A stretch of DNA of 64,000 nt from Pseudokineococcus marinus (GCF_037482405.1 NZ_JBBHZZ010000001.1:558001-622000); one strand, 5' to 3'. Numbered from the stretch's first letter, positions 1 through 10,256 are shown. Numbers and translations are program-made. Notes: generated from the sequence alone by a model not told the origin.

Positions 1-300
1 GTCGGCCAGCGACTGGGCGCCGCCGCTCACCTCGACCAGGCGCCCGAGCATCGCCCCGAGCCCGACGAGGAGGGCGACGCTCGCGAGCGTCGAGCCGAAC
101 GCCGCCGTCAGGGACGAGATGAGGAACTGCGGCGGGATGCCGGTGGCGAACGCCGTCACCAGGCTGACGAGGATCAGCGCCAGGAAGGCGTGGACCCGGA
201 ACACGATGATGAGGACGAGCAGGACGGCGATCGCCGCCGCCGCGATGGCGAGCAGCGGGCCCGCCGTCAACGTCTGAGTCCAGTCGTCGATGGTCTCCAC
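1..300 (-). CDS. GntP-family gluconate/organic acid permease, N-terminal part (cut by window start)
   Basis: The first 100 residues of a membrane protein are visible; the rest lies beyond the window. Translation from the GTG at 298-300 gives a short polar start, a hydrophobic helix (LLAIAAAAIAVLLVLIIVF), then HAFLALILVSLVTAFATGIP and a segment ending LVGLGAMLGRLVEVSGGAQ. This pattern is typical of the N-terminus of GntP-type H+/gluconate symporters. A GGAGGGGGG ribosome site lies just upstream on the minus strand, which decides the start. Family is inferred from the N-terminal pattern only; another IT-superfamily transporter is possible. Confidence 0.7.
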   Translation of the reverse strand, partial: METIDDWTQTLTAGPLLAIAAAAIAVLLVLIIVFRVHAFLALILVSLVTAFATGIPPQFLISSLTAAFGSTLASVALLVGLGAMLGRLVEVSGGAQSLAD

Positions 301-344
301 GAGCGTCCCCCCTCCAGGGCCGGAGCGGGCGCGCCCGCGCCGGC

Positions 345-489
345 NNNNNNNNNNNNNNNNNNNNNNNNNNNNNNNNNNNNNNNNNNNNNNNNNNNNNNNN
401 NNNNNNNNNNNNNNNNNNNNNNNNNNNNNNNNNNNNNNNNNNNNNNNNNNNNNNNNNNNNNNNNNNNNNNNNNNNNNNNNNNNNNNNNN
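345..489. other. Assembly gap (145 N)
   Basis: A run of N between the permease start and the end of the first Asp23 cluster. Unlike the other three gaps, the flanks show no duplicated or inverted sequence. Bases 301-344 and 490-569 hold no gene that I can support. Confidence 0.99.
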
Positions 490-569
490 CCACCCCACCA
501 CACCCGGACGCCCCGCGGCCCGCTGGCGCACGGGGCGCGAGCGGGCCGCGGGGCGGGAGGAGCGGTGGG

Positions 570-1157
570 CTAGTGGACGCGCGGCTCGCTGCCGCGCGCG
601 TCGCGGGCGACGTCGAGGCGCACGCGGGCGAGGACGTCGGGCCGCCCGAGGACGGCGCCGAGGTCGGCGAGCGCCGCCTCCGAGCCCTCGACCACCCGCT
701 CGAGGTCGGCGGTGGGCTCGACCACGGCGGACAGCTCGACGACGAGCTTCCCCCGGTCGCGGACGAGCTTGCCGCGGGCCGCCCGGACCCCCGGGACGTC
801 CTCGAGGGCGCCCGACGCGGCGGACGCCGCGGCCGACCCGTCGAGGAGCAGCTCGCCGGAGGAGCCGGAGCCCTCCAGGCGGACCGGGCCCACGCCGCGG
901 TGCGTGCGGTGCGCGAGGAGCCACCACAGGGCGAGGAGGCCCAGGACGACGCCCGCGCCGAGGGCGGCGCCCGACCACCACGACGCCTCGAAGGCGTCGG
1001 TCGCCGTCTGGAGCGTCAGCTCCTGGGGGGCGCGGGGCCACAGCGAGGAGAGCCAGCCGCCCCACCAGAGCACCATGCCGACGCCGAGGACGAGGAGCAG
1101 GAGCCCCGCGACGAAGGCGGCGAGGCGGTCGACGCCGAGGACGCTGCGCTTGATCAC
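570..1157 (-). CDS. Asp23-cluster membrane protein, alkaline-shock-associated (TM-B)
   Basis: 195 residues with two N-terminal membrane segments (about 10-32 and 62-83) followed by a soluble domain of about 110 residues, the layout of the actinobacterial AmaP-like/DUF6286 proteins encoded beside Asp23. Members of this class are thought to anchor Asp23 proteins at the cytoplasmic membrane. It is the last gene of a six-gene minus-strand operon; its GTG start overlaps the previous stop by four bases (GTGA at 1154-1157). A paralogue with the same double-Trp motif (EASWW) is encoded at 26066-26668 in the second cluster. The function is inferred from context; no catalytic motif is visible. Confidence 0.75.
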   Translation of the reverse strand: MIKRSVLGVDRLAAFVAGLLLLVLGVGMVLWWGGWLSSLWPRAPQELTLQTATDAFEASWWSGAALGAGVVLGLLALWWLLAHRTHRGVGPVRLEGSGSSGELLLDGSAAASAASGALEDVPGVRAARGKLVRDRGKLVVELSAVVEPTADLERVVEGSEAALADLGAVLGRPDVLARVRLDVARDARGSEPRVH

Positions 1158-1771
1158 CGGTCACCCCCCTCGACGCGGACCTTGACGGACGGCTGGCGCT
1201 CGACCGCCCGCAGGCGTTCGGCGACCGCCTGCTGGACGGCACCGGGCACCGACCCCTCGCCCGTCGTCTGCACGCGGACGACGACCTTGCGGCGGTCGGC
1301 CGACGAGCGGGCGCCGAGGACGCCGTCGACGTCGCGGGCCGCGCTGGAGGCCAGGCGCGCCAGGTCGCGCGGCTCCACCGACACCGCGGTGCGGGAGCGG
1401 AGGCGGATCTCCGAGCGCGTGCGGCGCCCGAGAGCGACGCGGAGCGCGAGCCACAGCCCCACGAGGGCCAGGACGACACCCACCGGCACCATCCACGTGG
1501 CGGGCGCCGTGCCGCGGACGCCCTCGACGAGCACCTGCGGCCAGGCCGGCCCGCCGATGACGCCGAGCGCCACGAGCGCGTGCTGCACGAGCGCGACCGC
1601 GAGGGCGAGCAGGCACAGGGCGAGGAGGACGCCGACGACCGGCACCGCCCCCGACCCGGTCCGCTCGGGCGCGGCGCGCATCGGCTCGCGCCCGCCGCCG
1701 GCACCCCCCTGCTGCTGGGAGGGCTGCTGACGGGGCTGCTGGGGGCGCGTCTGCTGCGTCGTGCCGCTCAT
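1154..1771 (-). CDS. Asp23-cluster membrane protein (TM-A, DUF6286-like)
   Basis: About 205 residues: a Gln/Pro-rich N-terminal 35 residues, two membrane helices (about 45-67 and 90-115), then a soluble C-terminal domain with RDLARLASSAARDVDGV. I start it at the ATG at 1769-1771 because AGGAGG lies a few bases upstream and the ATG overlaps the preceding stop (ATGA, 1768-1771). The homologous segment in the second cluster is not a separate gene but the C-terminal half of the protein at 25071-26069. Probably a membrane partner of Asp23; no enzymatic motif is seen. Confidence 0.75.
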   Translation of the reverse strand: MSGTTQQTRPQQPRQQPSQQQGGAGGGREPMRAAPERTGSGAVPVVGVLLALCLLALAVALVQHALVALGVIGGPAWPQVLVEGVRGTAPATWMVPVGVVLALVGLWLALRVALGRRTRSEIRLRSRTAVSVEPRDLARLASSAARDVDGVLGARSSADRRKVVVRVQTTGEGSVPGAVQQAVAERLRAVERQPSVKVRVEGGDR

Positions 1772-2196
1772 CGGGCCCTCGCCTCCTGCTGCTGCCGGGG
1801 ACGACGTCGGACGACGTCGCGGACGGTGACGGTGACGGCGTCGACGCGCACGCCCGCGAGCTCGCCGAGCCGGCGCGCCACGGCGTCGCGGACCCCGCCG
1901 GCGACCTGGGCGGCCGGGCGCGGCCACAGCGTGGCCACGTCGACCTGGACCCGGACGCGCGAGCCGGCCTGGTCGACCTCCACCGCGGGGTAGCCCGAGC
2001 TGAAGAGCCGACCCAGGGGGCCGGAGCCGCCGTCGTCGGGCGCGACGCCCTCGACCTCGCGCGCCGCGACGACGGCGATGCGCTGGAGGACCCGGTCGGC
2101 CACGACGAGGTGGCCGCGGTCGGCGCCGTCGTCGGGACCGGGCCCGGACGGCGGCTGGCCGGTGGAGGCTCCCGCGGCGGCCGGGGCCTCAGCCAC
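1768..2196 (-). CDS. Asp23/Gls24 family envelope stress protein (second Asp23 of cluster 1)
   Basis: 142 residues. Residues 29-110 carry an Asp23-like fold signature: HLVVADRVLQRIAVVAAREV, then a P-AVEVD strand and a final VDAVTVTVRDV strand. The N-terminus is Ala/Pro-rich and disordered, and the tail is basic. The GTG start at 2194-2196 lies inside the end of the upstream DUF2273 gene (8-base overlap, GTGGCTGA), so translation is almost certainly coupled. In the second cluster the same domain is fused to the following membrane protein. Family members bind the membrane through small DUF2273/AmaP partners and are induced by envelope or alkaline stress. Confidence 0.8.
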   Translation of the reverse strand: MAEAPAAAGASTGQPPSGPGPDDGADRGHLVVADRVLQRIAVVAAREVEGVAPDDGGSGPLGRLFSSGYPAVEVDQAGSRVRVQVDVATLWPRPAAQVAGGVRDAVARRLGELAGVRVDAVTVTVRDVVRRRPRQQQEARAR

Positions 2197-2368
2197 GACC
2201 GCGGCCGCGCACCACGGCGGCCAGGTCGAGCTTGCCGTCGACGGCCGCGCCGACGACCCAGCCGACGGCGCCCAGCACGACGGCGAGGAGGAAGTAGCCG
2301 AAGCCGCCGAGGGCGGCGACCAGGGCGAGGAGGAGGCCGACGAGCAGGCCCGTCACGGCGGGGGACAT
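2189..2368 (-). CDS. DUF2273 small membrane protein
   Basis: A 59-residue protein made almost entirely of two hydrophobic helices (TGLLVGLLLALVAALGGFG and FLLAVVLGAVGWVVGA) followed by a short charged tail starting DGKLDL. Length and layout match DUF2273, the small membrane anchor found in Asp23 operons. The ATG is at 2366-2368. A near-identical protein is encoded at 24899-25078. Its stop overlaps the next gene's GTG by eight bases. It likely recruits the Asp23 proteins to the cytoplasmic membrane; this role comes from family knowledge. Confidence 0.85.
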   Translation of the reverse strand: MSPAVTGLLVGLLLALVAALGGFGYFLLAVVLGAVGWVVGAAVDGKLDLAAVVRGRGRG

Positions 2369-2465
2369 GGCGACTCCGAGAGGGTGGGGGGCCTGGAGGG
2401 CCCGTGGTGCGGTGGCCCGACCGGTGGCCCGGACGGGTGCGGTGCGTGGGGCGCGTGGGCCCGGC

Positions 2466-2825
2466 TCAGGAGCTGGGACCGGCGGGCAGAGCCGCCTGGG
2501 CCGCCTCGGCGGGGTCGGCGACGTCCTCGACGACGACGTGGGCCGGCCGGTCGGCCAGTCCCGTCCACGCGGGGAGGTCCGCCAGCGCCGTCATGACGGC
2601 GGCGGACGTGACGGCCACCGGCTGCCCGAGGGCGGCGACGACGTGGACCTCCACCTCGTCCTCGGAGATGCGCACGCCCGCGACCCGGCGACCGGGCAGG
2701 TACGTGCCCACCTCGCCGAAGGGGCCGGCGTGCAGGGAGACGACCCCGGGCGCCGCGACCACGGCGTCGCGCACGACCTCCGCGACGTCGCGCTCGGGGT
2801 CGGGGGCGCCCGGGGCGGAGCTCAC
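2466..2825 (-). CDS. Conserved Asp23-cluster protein of unknown function
   Basis: 119 residues, no signal or membrane segment. The conserved core is APGVVSLHAGPFGEVGTYLPGR, followed by RVAGVRI and a VEVHVVA strand, then WTGLADRPAHVVVEDV. The paralogue at 24357-24719 keeps the same core (APGVVDLHGGPLGEVGTYLPGR). This fits a divergent small Asp23-like alpha/beta domain, but I do not recognise a described family. The GTG start overlaps the Asp23 stop by four bases (GTGA, 2822-2825), so the two are translationally coupled. A gap of about 95 bases separates it from the DUF2273 gene. Confidence 0.75.
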   Translation of the reverse strand: MSSAPGAPDPERDVAEVVRDAVVAAPGVVSLHAGPFGEVGTYLPGRRVAGVRISEDEVEVHVVAALGQPVAVTSAAVMTALADLPAWTGLADRPAHVVVEDVADPAEAAQAALPAGPSS

Positions 2826-3310
2826 TGGACCCGCGAGGGGGCGGGCTCGGCGTCGGCGTCGTCGGCGTCGTCCTCCTGCGGGAGGTGGACGTCGTTGACG
2901 TCGATGTTGACCTCGGTCACCTTCAGCCCCGTCATGCGCTCCACGGAGGCGATGACGTTGCGCCGGACGCCGGCCGCGAGGTCCGCGATGGCGACGCCGT
3001 ACTCGGCGATGAGGTCGATGTCGACGGCGGCCTCGCGCTCGCCGACCTCGACCCCCACGCCCTGGCTGTGGTTGGTGCGGCCGCCCGGGATGCGCTCCCG
3101 GATGCTGCCGATGGCGCGGGCCGCGCCGCCGCCGAGCGCGTGGACGCCCGTGACCTCCTTGGCCGCGAGGCCGGCGATCTTCGCGACGACGCTGTCGGCG
3201 ATGGAGGTGCGGCCCTGGCTCGTGACGAGGGCGCTGGGCGAGGCCGCACCCTGCGCGGAGGTGGTGGTGCTCGTCGACGACGTGCTGCGCTCGGGCGACT
3301 TCTCGCTCAT
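2822..3310 (-). CDS. Asp23/Gls24 family envelope stress response protein (first gene of cluster 1)
   Basis: 162 residues. A Ser/Thr-rich 30-residue N-terminus leads into a canonical Asp23 domain: GRTSIADSVVAKIAGLAAKE, then GVHALGGGAARAIG, a strand region EAAVDIDLIAEYGV, GVRRNVIASVERMTGL and final strand VTEVNIDVNDVHLP. The acidic tail ends PSRVQ, as does the tail of the paralogue at 23887-24360. It is the first gene of the minus-strand operon, with an AGGAG site before the ATG at 3308-3310. Asp23 proteins form membrane-associated assemblies linked to cell-envelope homeostasis. Confidence 0.9.
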   Translation of the reverse strand: MSEKSPERSTSSTSTTTSAQGAASPSALVTSQGRTSIADSVVAKIAGLAAKEVTGVHALGGGAARAIGSIRERIPGGRTNHSQGVGVEVGEREAAVDIDLIAEYGVAIADLAAGVRRNVIASVERMTGLKVTEVNIDVNDVHLPQEDDADDADAEPAPSRVQ

Positions 3311-3391
3311 GTCGGGCTCCTGCTCCCCGCGGCGGACCGCGGACGTGTTTACGCCGTATGGACCCTGTCTCGAAGGACGGTAGACCGGCCC

Positions 3392-4108
3392 TCACGGGCG
3401 CGCGAGCCGAGCCCGCTCCCCGATGCGCTCGAGCAGGTCCTCGAGCCCGTGCGAGAACTCCTCGTCGAGGTCCTCGACGGCCAGGCGGGGCGCGAGCCGC
3501 TGCAGCTCGGGGTAGGCCGAGAGGTCGACGTCGGGCGGCGGCGGGCCCGTCGGCTCCGCCGGCACCGGGTCCACGCCCTTCGCCGACACCTCGAGCAGCA
3601 GGTGGCCGACGAGGAAGGACGCGAAGGCGCGGTAGGCGTAGATGGCCCCGTCCTCGGAGAAGCCGCGGGACTGCAGACCGGTGAGGAAGCCCTCGACCCA
3701 GCGCAGGCTCCGCAGCGGGGGGCGCACCCAGGGCGCCGCGGGCGGGCGCGTGGCGATGAGCGGGAAGAGCTGCGGGTGCTGGCGGGCGACCCGCCGGACC
3801 CCGTCGGCGACGCGGCGCAGGAAGTCCGCCCAGTCGTCGCCCTCCTGCAGGAGGACGGCCGGGTCGGCGTAGAGCTGGTCCATCACGCGGTCGACGAGGC
3901 CGTCGAGCAGCGCGTCCCGGCTGCGCACGTACCGGTAGATCGCCATCGCCTCGACCTGCAGCGAGGCGCCCAGACGGCGCATCGAGAGCTGGGCGAGGCC
4001 GCCGCGGTCGACGAGCTCGAGCGCGGCGTCGAGGACGGCGGCGCGCGAGAGTCCGGGGCGGCGGCGGGTGGCCCCCGCGCGCTCGCCCGCCGGCTCGCCG
4101 TCGACCAC
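3392..4108 (-). CDS. TetR/AcrR family transcriptional regulator
   Basis: 238 residues. The N-terminal helix-turn-helix is clear: LSRAAVLDAALELVDRGGL, then SMRRLGASLQVEAMAIYRY, the usual TetR recognition helix with AIYRYV. The rest is an all-helical ligand domain of the TetR_C type. I start it at GTG 4106-4108 because GAGGAGGACC lies directly upstream. The nearest candidate target is the divergent PRC-barrel gene at 4310. No ligand can be deduced. Confidence 0.85.
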   Translation of the reverse strand: MVDGEPAGERAGATRRRPGLSRAAVLDAALELVDRGGLAQLSMRRLGASLQVEAMAIYRYVRSRDALLDGLVDRVMDQLYADPAVLLQEGDDWADFLRRVADGVRRVARQHPQLFPLIATRPPAAPWVRPPLRSLRWVEGFLTGLQSRGFSEDGAIYAYRAFASFLVGHLLLEVSAKGVDPVPAEPTGPPPPDVDLSAYPELQRLAPRLAVEDLDEEFSHGLEDLLERIGERARLARP

Positions 4109-4309
4109 CGGTCCTCCTCGGGGTGCTGGGCTCCTGTCACCTCGGCCCGCGCGCCGTCGCCCGACCGCGTCGGGGTGGCTGCGTGCTCCGGGTGCCGATC
4201 GTCCTCCCCCGCGCGCGCCCCCGCCCGTCGGCGGTGATGATCGAGCGCCGGGCGTCGCCCGGACGGGGGGCAGCGCCGCAGGCGCGCACGCGCGAGACGA
4301 GGAGGCACC

Positions 4310-4717
4310 GTGGCGCCACCGCCCACCGGGGGCCGTGACGAGGTCGCCACCCCGGCGGCCGACGAGACCGCCGACGCGGCCCTCGACGACGCCCCCGACG
4401 ACGCCACGACGGCCGTCGACGTCGACGGCCGCGAGGTCGGGCCGGTGACCGCCGTCTTCGAGGACGACCACACCGGCCGCGCCGAGCTGGCGCTCGTCGC
4501 CCTGCCCGACGGCCAGCGCCTCGTGCCGCTGGTCGGCGCCCGCACCGAGGGCGCGCGCCTGCACCTCGCCGTCACGGCCGCGGCCGTCGAGGCCTCCCCC
4601 GTCGCGGGCGACGTCGAGCACGTGGGGCCCGACGACGTCCTGGCCCTCTACCGGCACCACGGCCTCTCGCCCGCCGACGACACCGCGGCCGGCGCGGCGC
4701 CGGGCGCCGACGGCTGA
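4310..4717 (+). CDS. PRC-barrel domain protein
   Basis: 135 residues. An acidic Ala/Asp-rich lead (1-35) precedes a beta-rich domain: DVDGREVGPVTAVFEDDHTG, then ELALVALPDGQRLVPLVGA, GARLHLAVTAAAVEASP and a final DDVLALYRHHGL. This matches the PRC-barrel pattern seen in short stress-related actinobacterial proteins. GTG start with GAGGAGG upstream. Divergent from the TetR gene; the 200-base spacer likely holds both promoters, but I could not pick clear -10/-35 boxes. Confidence 0.65.
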   Translation: MAPPPTGGRDEVATPAADETADAALDDAPDDATTAVDVDGREVGPVTAVFEDDHTGRAELALVALPDGQRLVPLVGARTEGARLHLAVTAAAVEASPVAGDVEHVGPDDVLALYRHHGLSPADDTAAGAAPGADG

Positions 4718-4760
4718 GGCCTCCGAGGCACGCCGGCACCACCAGCCGGCGGGGGAGCCC

Positions 4761-5177
4761 TCAGGGACGGACCGCGCGGCGCAGCCGCACCGGCCCCCGC
4801 GCCGTCGAGGGGTCGACGACGGACCCGCGCTGGGTCACCTCCACCTCGCCGGCGGCGGCCAGGCGGCGGGCGGCGGCGCGCGCGGGCTCCATGAGCGGGC
4901 GCCAGTCCTCCCCGCCGACGGCGCGCGCGGCCTCCGAGGGGCAGATCGTCGCCCCGGGCGCCCGCGCGTCGAGCAGGCGCAGGACGGCCGCCTCGAGGTC
5001 GCGCCCCACCGGGTCCGCCCCGGAGCGGCGGCAGCGCTGGGAGCAGTAGCGGACGTCGTCCCAGTCGCGCTCCCACGCCTTGCGCCAGGTGATGGTGCGC
5101 CCGCACGCCGCGCAGGGCTTCGTGGGCAGGGCGTCGCGCGCCGACCCCCGCCCGCTGCGGCTCGTGCTGCGGCTCAC
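4761..5177 (-). CDS. DUF2256 / DUF3253 fusion protein
   Basis: 138 residues. Residues about 17-50 form a DUF2256 zinc-binding motif: PCAACGRTITWRKAWERDWD, then YCSQRCR (C-x2-C ... C-x3-C). Residues 55-136 form DUF3253, a winged-helix-like domain with ATICPSEAARAVGGEDWRPL, GEVEVTQRGSVVDP and GPVRLRRAVRP. DUF2256 genes often neighbour photolyases, and here the photolyase-like gene ends 16 bases upstream. A small zinc-linked accessory protein is likely; its biochemical role is unknown. Confidence 0.8.
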   Translation of the reverse strand: MSRSTSRSGRGSARDALPTKPCAACGRTITWRKAWERDWDDVRYCSQRCRRSGADPVGRDLEAAVLRLLDARAPGATICPSEAARAVGGEDWRPLMEPARAAARRLAAAGEVEVTQRGSVVDPSTARGPVRLRRAVRP

Positions 5178-5193
5178 GGCGCCACCGGGCGCC

Positions 5194-6429
5194 TCACCCG
5201 CGGCCGGGTGCGGACCGCACCCAGGCCGAGAAGGAGCGCAGCGACCCGGAGCCGGGGCGGCGCAGCCACGGCCACGGGTGGAGCGCGACGACGTCGAGGC
5301 GCGCCGACCGGCGCTTCCAGCCGGGCGTGAAGGTCCACGTCGTCGCGAGCGGGCGCCCCGCCAGCTCCTCGACGGGGTCGCCGAGGTGCACCTGCGCGCC
5401 CAGCTCGGCGAGGGTCTCGAGGAGGAACACCAGGCGCTTGCCCGACAGCCGCAGGCGCGCGAGCAGCGGCTCGTCGAGGACGAAGACGGCCGGCAGGTCC
5501 GGGTGGGCGGCGAGCGCGGGGTCGGCGTCGCCGAGCGACTCGGCCGTGAGCCACACCGCCTCGGGCTCGCCGGTGACCTCGGGGCGCCGTGGGCCGGCGT
5601 CGGTGGGGCCACCGGACAGGCCGGGCGGGCCCTCGAGGCGCGCGCCCGACTGCGCCTCCGGCCAGTCCTGCACCGGGCACGCGTCGCGCAGCGCGCACGA
5701 GCGGCACAGCTGCGGGGCCCGCTTCTCCACCTGCCAGCGGCTGAAGCCGTAGACCTTCCCCGTGGCCGTGCCGGCGGTCCACTGCCAGCCGAGGCCGTTG
5801 GCGAAGGGCGAGCCGTCGAGCAGGTGGCGGTACATCTCGTCGCGGCCGTCCCGCCAGTCCGCGCCGGCGCGCACGGCCCACTGGGAGGCCATCCACATGC
5901 GGGTCTGGTTGACGAGCCAGCCCTGCTCGTGGAGCTCGCCCGTCGTCGCGGCTATGCACGCCATCCGCTCGGGCCAGGGGTCGCGCTGCAGGCCCGCGTC
6001 GGCGGGCGGGGCGCCCGGCGCGGGGACGGGCGAGCCGGCGCGCAGCGGCTCGCGCAGCTCGCGGCCCACCCGGGCGTAGAGGTGGCGGCTGTACTCCTGC
6101 CACTGCAGCTCGTCGCGGAAGCGCTGGCGGTCCTTGGCCGGGGCGTCCGCGGCGGCGTCCCACACGTCGGGCAGCGGGAGCAGCCCGTGGCGGATGTACG
6201 GGCTCAGCCGGGTGGCGCCGCGACCGCTCTCGGGGGCGACGACGCTGCGCCGCCGCGCGTACCCGGTGAGGTCGAGCGCGGCGAGCGCCGCGTCCGCCGC
6301 GACCTGCCCGCCGCGGACGCTCGACGTCCCGTACGCGGCCGGCTCGTCGCACGTGAGGTGGGACAGGTGCTCGGCGACGTAGGCGACGACGCCGTCCCGG
6401 TCGGTCGGCGGGGCGGGCAGGAGGGGCAC
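5194..6429 (-). CDS. Photolyase/cryptochrome-like FAD-binding protein with permuted domain order
   Basis: About 411 residues. The helical FAD-binding domain comes first: GRGATRLSPYIRHGLLPL (about 70-87), ELQWQEYSRHLYAR (107-120), NQTRMWMASQWAVRAGADWR (174-193), GLGWQWTAGTATGKVYGFSR (212-231). A cysteine cluster C-x2-C-x5-C (CRSCALRDAC, about 242-251) follows. The last 100 residues resemble the photolyase antenna-domain half (AVFVLDEPLLARLRLSGKR). Normal photolyases have the opposite order. The likely role is light-dependent DNA repair or blue-light sensing. I use GTG 6427-6429; the frame stays open to an ATG at 6504, but that extension runs through a palindromic repeat. Confidence 0.75.
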   Translation of the reverse strand: MPLLPAPPTDRDGVVAYVAEHLSHLTCDEPAAYGTSSVRGGQVAADAALAALDLTGYARRRSVVAPESGRGATRLSPYIRHGLLPLPDVWDAAADAPAKDRQRFRDELQWQEYSRHLYARVGRELREPLRAGSPVPAPGAPPADAGLQRDPWPERMACIAATTGELHEQGWLVNQTRMWMASQWAVRAGADWRDGRDEMYRHLLDGSPFANGLGWQWTAGTATGKVYGFSRWQVEKRAPQLCRSCALRDACPVQDWPEAQSGARLEGPPGLSGGPTDAGPRRPEVTGEPEAVWLTAESLGDADPALAAHPDLPAVFVLDEPLLARLRLSGKRLVFLLETLAELGAQVHLGDPVEELAGRPLATTWTFTPGWKRRSARLDVVALHPWPWLRRPGSGSLRSFSAWVRSAPGRG

Positions 6430-6481
6430 GGCCCGATCGTCACCCGGGCGCTGTCGTCCCGCCCGCCCGGGGTCGCCCCTC

Positions 6482-6545
6482 GGCGAAGGTGACGCCCCCT
6501 TCACGCCGGGCGGGCTCCCAGACGCGAAGGTGACGTCTCCTTCGC
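6482..6545. repeat. Two intergenic palindromic elements (GAAGGTGACGTCTCCTTC type)
   Basis: Two similar near-palindromes lie in tandem between the photolyase start and the reductase stop. The second (6524-6545) is GCGAAGG-t-GACGTC-t-CCTTCGC, self-complementary apart from the two t positions. The first (6482-6507) is a degenerate copy with GGCGAAGGTGACG and CCTTCACGCC. They look like a dispersed extragenic palindrome family and could also end transcription of the minus-strand reductase. Confidence 0.7.
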
Positions 6546-6561
6546 GCCGGGGGCGCGGAGC

Positions 6562-7716
6562 TCAGGGGACGAGGCGCTCCGCGCGGTAGGCGTCGACCTG
6601 GCGCAGCAGCGCCCGCTCGGTGCTCACCCAGCCCGTGTAGCCCAGGAGGCGGCTGCGGGTCATGTCGGCGACGACCTCGAAGGGGCGCCCCAGGTCGGCG
6701 TCGGTGTGCCACCAGGAGGCGACGCGCGCCAGGTCGGGCTCCGCGAGGCCGTGCTCGGCGACGAGGTCGGCCCACACGCCCTCGGCCCCCGCCATCTGCT
6801 CCTCGAGCGGCTGCGGCTCGTCACGGGGGCCCTGCGGCTCGACGCCGAGGTGCTCGGCGAGCCGGGGCCACAGGCGGCGCCAGCGGACGACGTCGCCGTC
6901 GACGACGTTGAAGGCCGTGTCCGCGGCCGCGGGCGTCGTCGCCGCCCACAGCTGGTGGTCGGCGAGGAGGTCGGCGTCGGTGACGTCGACGACGCCGTCC
7001 CACTGCGCCCGGGAGCCGGGGAAGACGAACGGGCGCCCGAGCCGGCGCTGGATCCCGGCGTACGCGCCGAGCGTCGCCGCCATGTTCATGGCGTTCCCGA
7101 CGGCGTGGCCGACGACGGTGTGCGAGCGGTGGACGCTCCAGGTGAACTCGTGGGCGTCGGCCGCGGCGAAGAGCTCGTCCTCCTGCGCGTAGTAGAAGTT
7201 GTCGACCGGGAGGCGCTCGGCGTCCTCGAGGAAGGGCGTGTCCGGCATCTCGCCCTGGCCGTAGGCCTCGAAGGGGCCGAGGTAGTGCTTGAGCCCGGTG
7301 ACGAGCGCGACGTGCCGCACCGAGCCCTGCGGGCCGAGCACGGCCAGGAGGTCGCGCACCATCCCGCCGTTGACGCGGATGTTCTCCGCCTCGGTGTCCT
7401 GCCGGGCCCAGGCGCCGACGAACACGTGGGTCGGCCGCAGGTCGGCCAGCGCCTCCTCGAGCGAGGCGCGCGAGGTGAGGTCGGCGGCGACGTGCGCCGC
7501 GCGGTCGTCGGCGGGGCGGCGGCGCGAGAGCCCCGTCGTCCGCCACCCGGCGTCGAGCAGCTGGCGCACGAGCGCCGAGCCGGTGATGCCCGTCGCCCCG
7601 ACGACGAGCGCGTGCGCGCCCTCGGGGGGCGTGCGGACGGGCGTGGGCGCGCGGTCGGCGCCGGGGTCGCCGGCCCATCGGGCGCCGAGGTCGGACGGGG
7701 TCGTCGTCGTGGTCAC
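6562..7716 (-). CDS. SDR family oxidoreductase, PRISE (progesterone 5-beta-reductase/iridoid synthase-like) type
   Basis: 384 residues. An N-terminal Rossmann fold has ALVVGATGITGSALVRQLL (G-x-x-G-x-x-G) and GLSRRR, an NADPH-type basic patch. The PRISE-specific signature is present: LVTGLKHYLGPFEAYG and NFYYAQEDELF, in which the Tyr serves as catalytic residue. These enzymes reduce activated C=C bonds of enones with NADPH. GTG start at 7714-7716; weak ribosome site. Divergent from the GH13 gene with 105 bases between. Substrate unknown. Confidence 0.8.
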   Translation of the reverse strand: MTTTTTPSDLGARWAGDPGADRAPTPVRTPPEGAHALVVGATGITGSALVRQLLDAGWRTTGLSRRRPADDRAAHVAADLTSRASLEEALADLRPTHVFVGAWARQDTEAENIRVNGGMVRDLLAVLGPQGSVRHVALVTGLKHYLGPFEAYGQGEMPDTPFLEDAERLPVDNFYYAQEDELFAAADAHEFTWSVHRSHTVVGHAVGNAMNMAATLGAYAGIQRRLGRPFVFPGSRAQWDGVVDVTDADLLADHQLWAATTPAAADTAFNVVDGDVVRWRRLWPRLAEHLGVEPQGPRDEPQPLEEQMAGAEGVWADLVAEHGLAEPDLARVASWWHTDADLGRPFEVVADMTRSRLLGYTGWVSTERALLRQVDAYRAERLVP

Positions 7717-7821
7717 GGGTCGGCCAGCGACGCCGGGCCTCCTCCTGTTCCACCCGGAGCGCTGCCGGACCGCGAGCACGCCGCCGAGGTGCCGTCGAGG
7801 CCGCGCGGCGCCTGGGTGACG

Positions 7822-9603
<1,782 letters not shown>

Positions 9604-10256
9604 GGGGCGTCCTGCGCGCCGCCGGCCCTTGGCCTCGTACATCGCCGCGTCCGCCCGGACGAGGAGGTCGACGGCGGACGCCGGGCCGTCGGCCCAGGCG
9701 GCGCCGGCGCTGACCCCGAGCACCACCTCCACCCCGAGGGCCGGGACGGGCGCGTCGAGGCAGCGCTCGAGGCGCCGGGCGAGGGCCTCGGCCGCCGCGG
9801 CATCGGGCACCTCGGGCACGACGGCCGCGAACTCGTCGCCGCCGGTGCGCGCCAGCAGCGCCCCCGCGGGCAGGACGGCGCGGAACCGCTCGGCGACGAC
9901 GACGAGCACCTCGTCGCCGACGGAGTGGCCGTGCCTGTCGTTGACGGGCTTGAAGCCGTCGAGGTCGAGGACCAGGCCGGTGGTGCCCTCTGCCACGAGG
10001 CCCTGCTCGAGGAGCCGGCGTCCGAAGCCCCGCCGGCCGAGCACGCCGGTGAGCGCGTCGTGGTCGGCGGCGTGCTGGAGCTCGGCGTGCTGGGCGCGGC
10101 GCGCCTCGTCCAGCGACGCGTCCGCCTGCGCCCGCTGGCGCGCCAGCACGACGAGGTTGACGGCGAGCCCGAGGCCGAGGAGCACCGAGACCCCCAGGAC
10201 CACCCACCCGAGCGCCCCGGTGACGACCTGGGGGGCCAGCCCGGTGGCGGCGGCCG

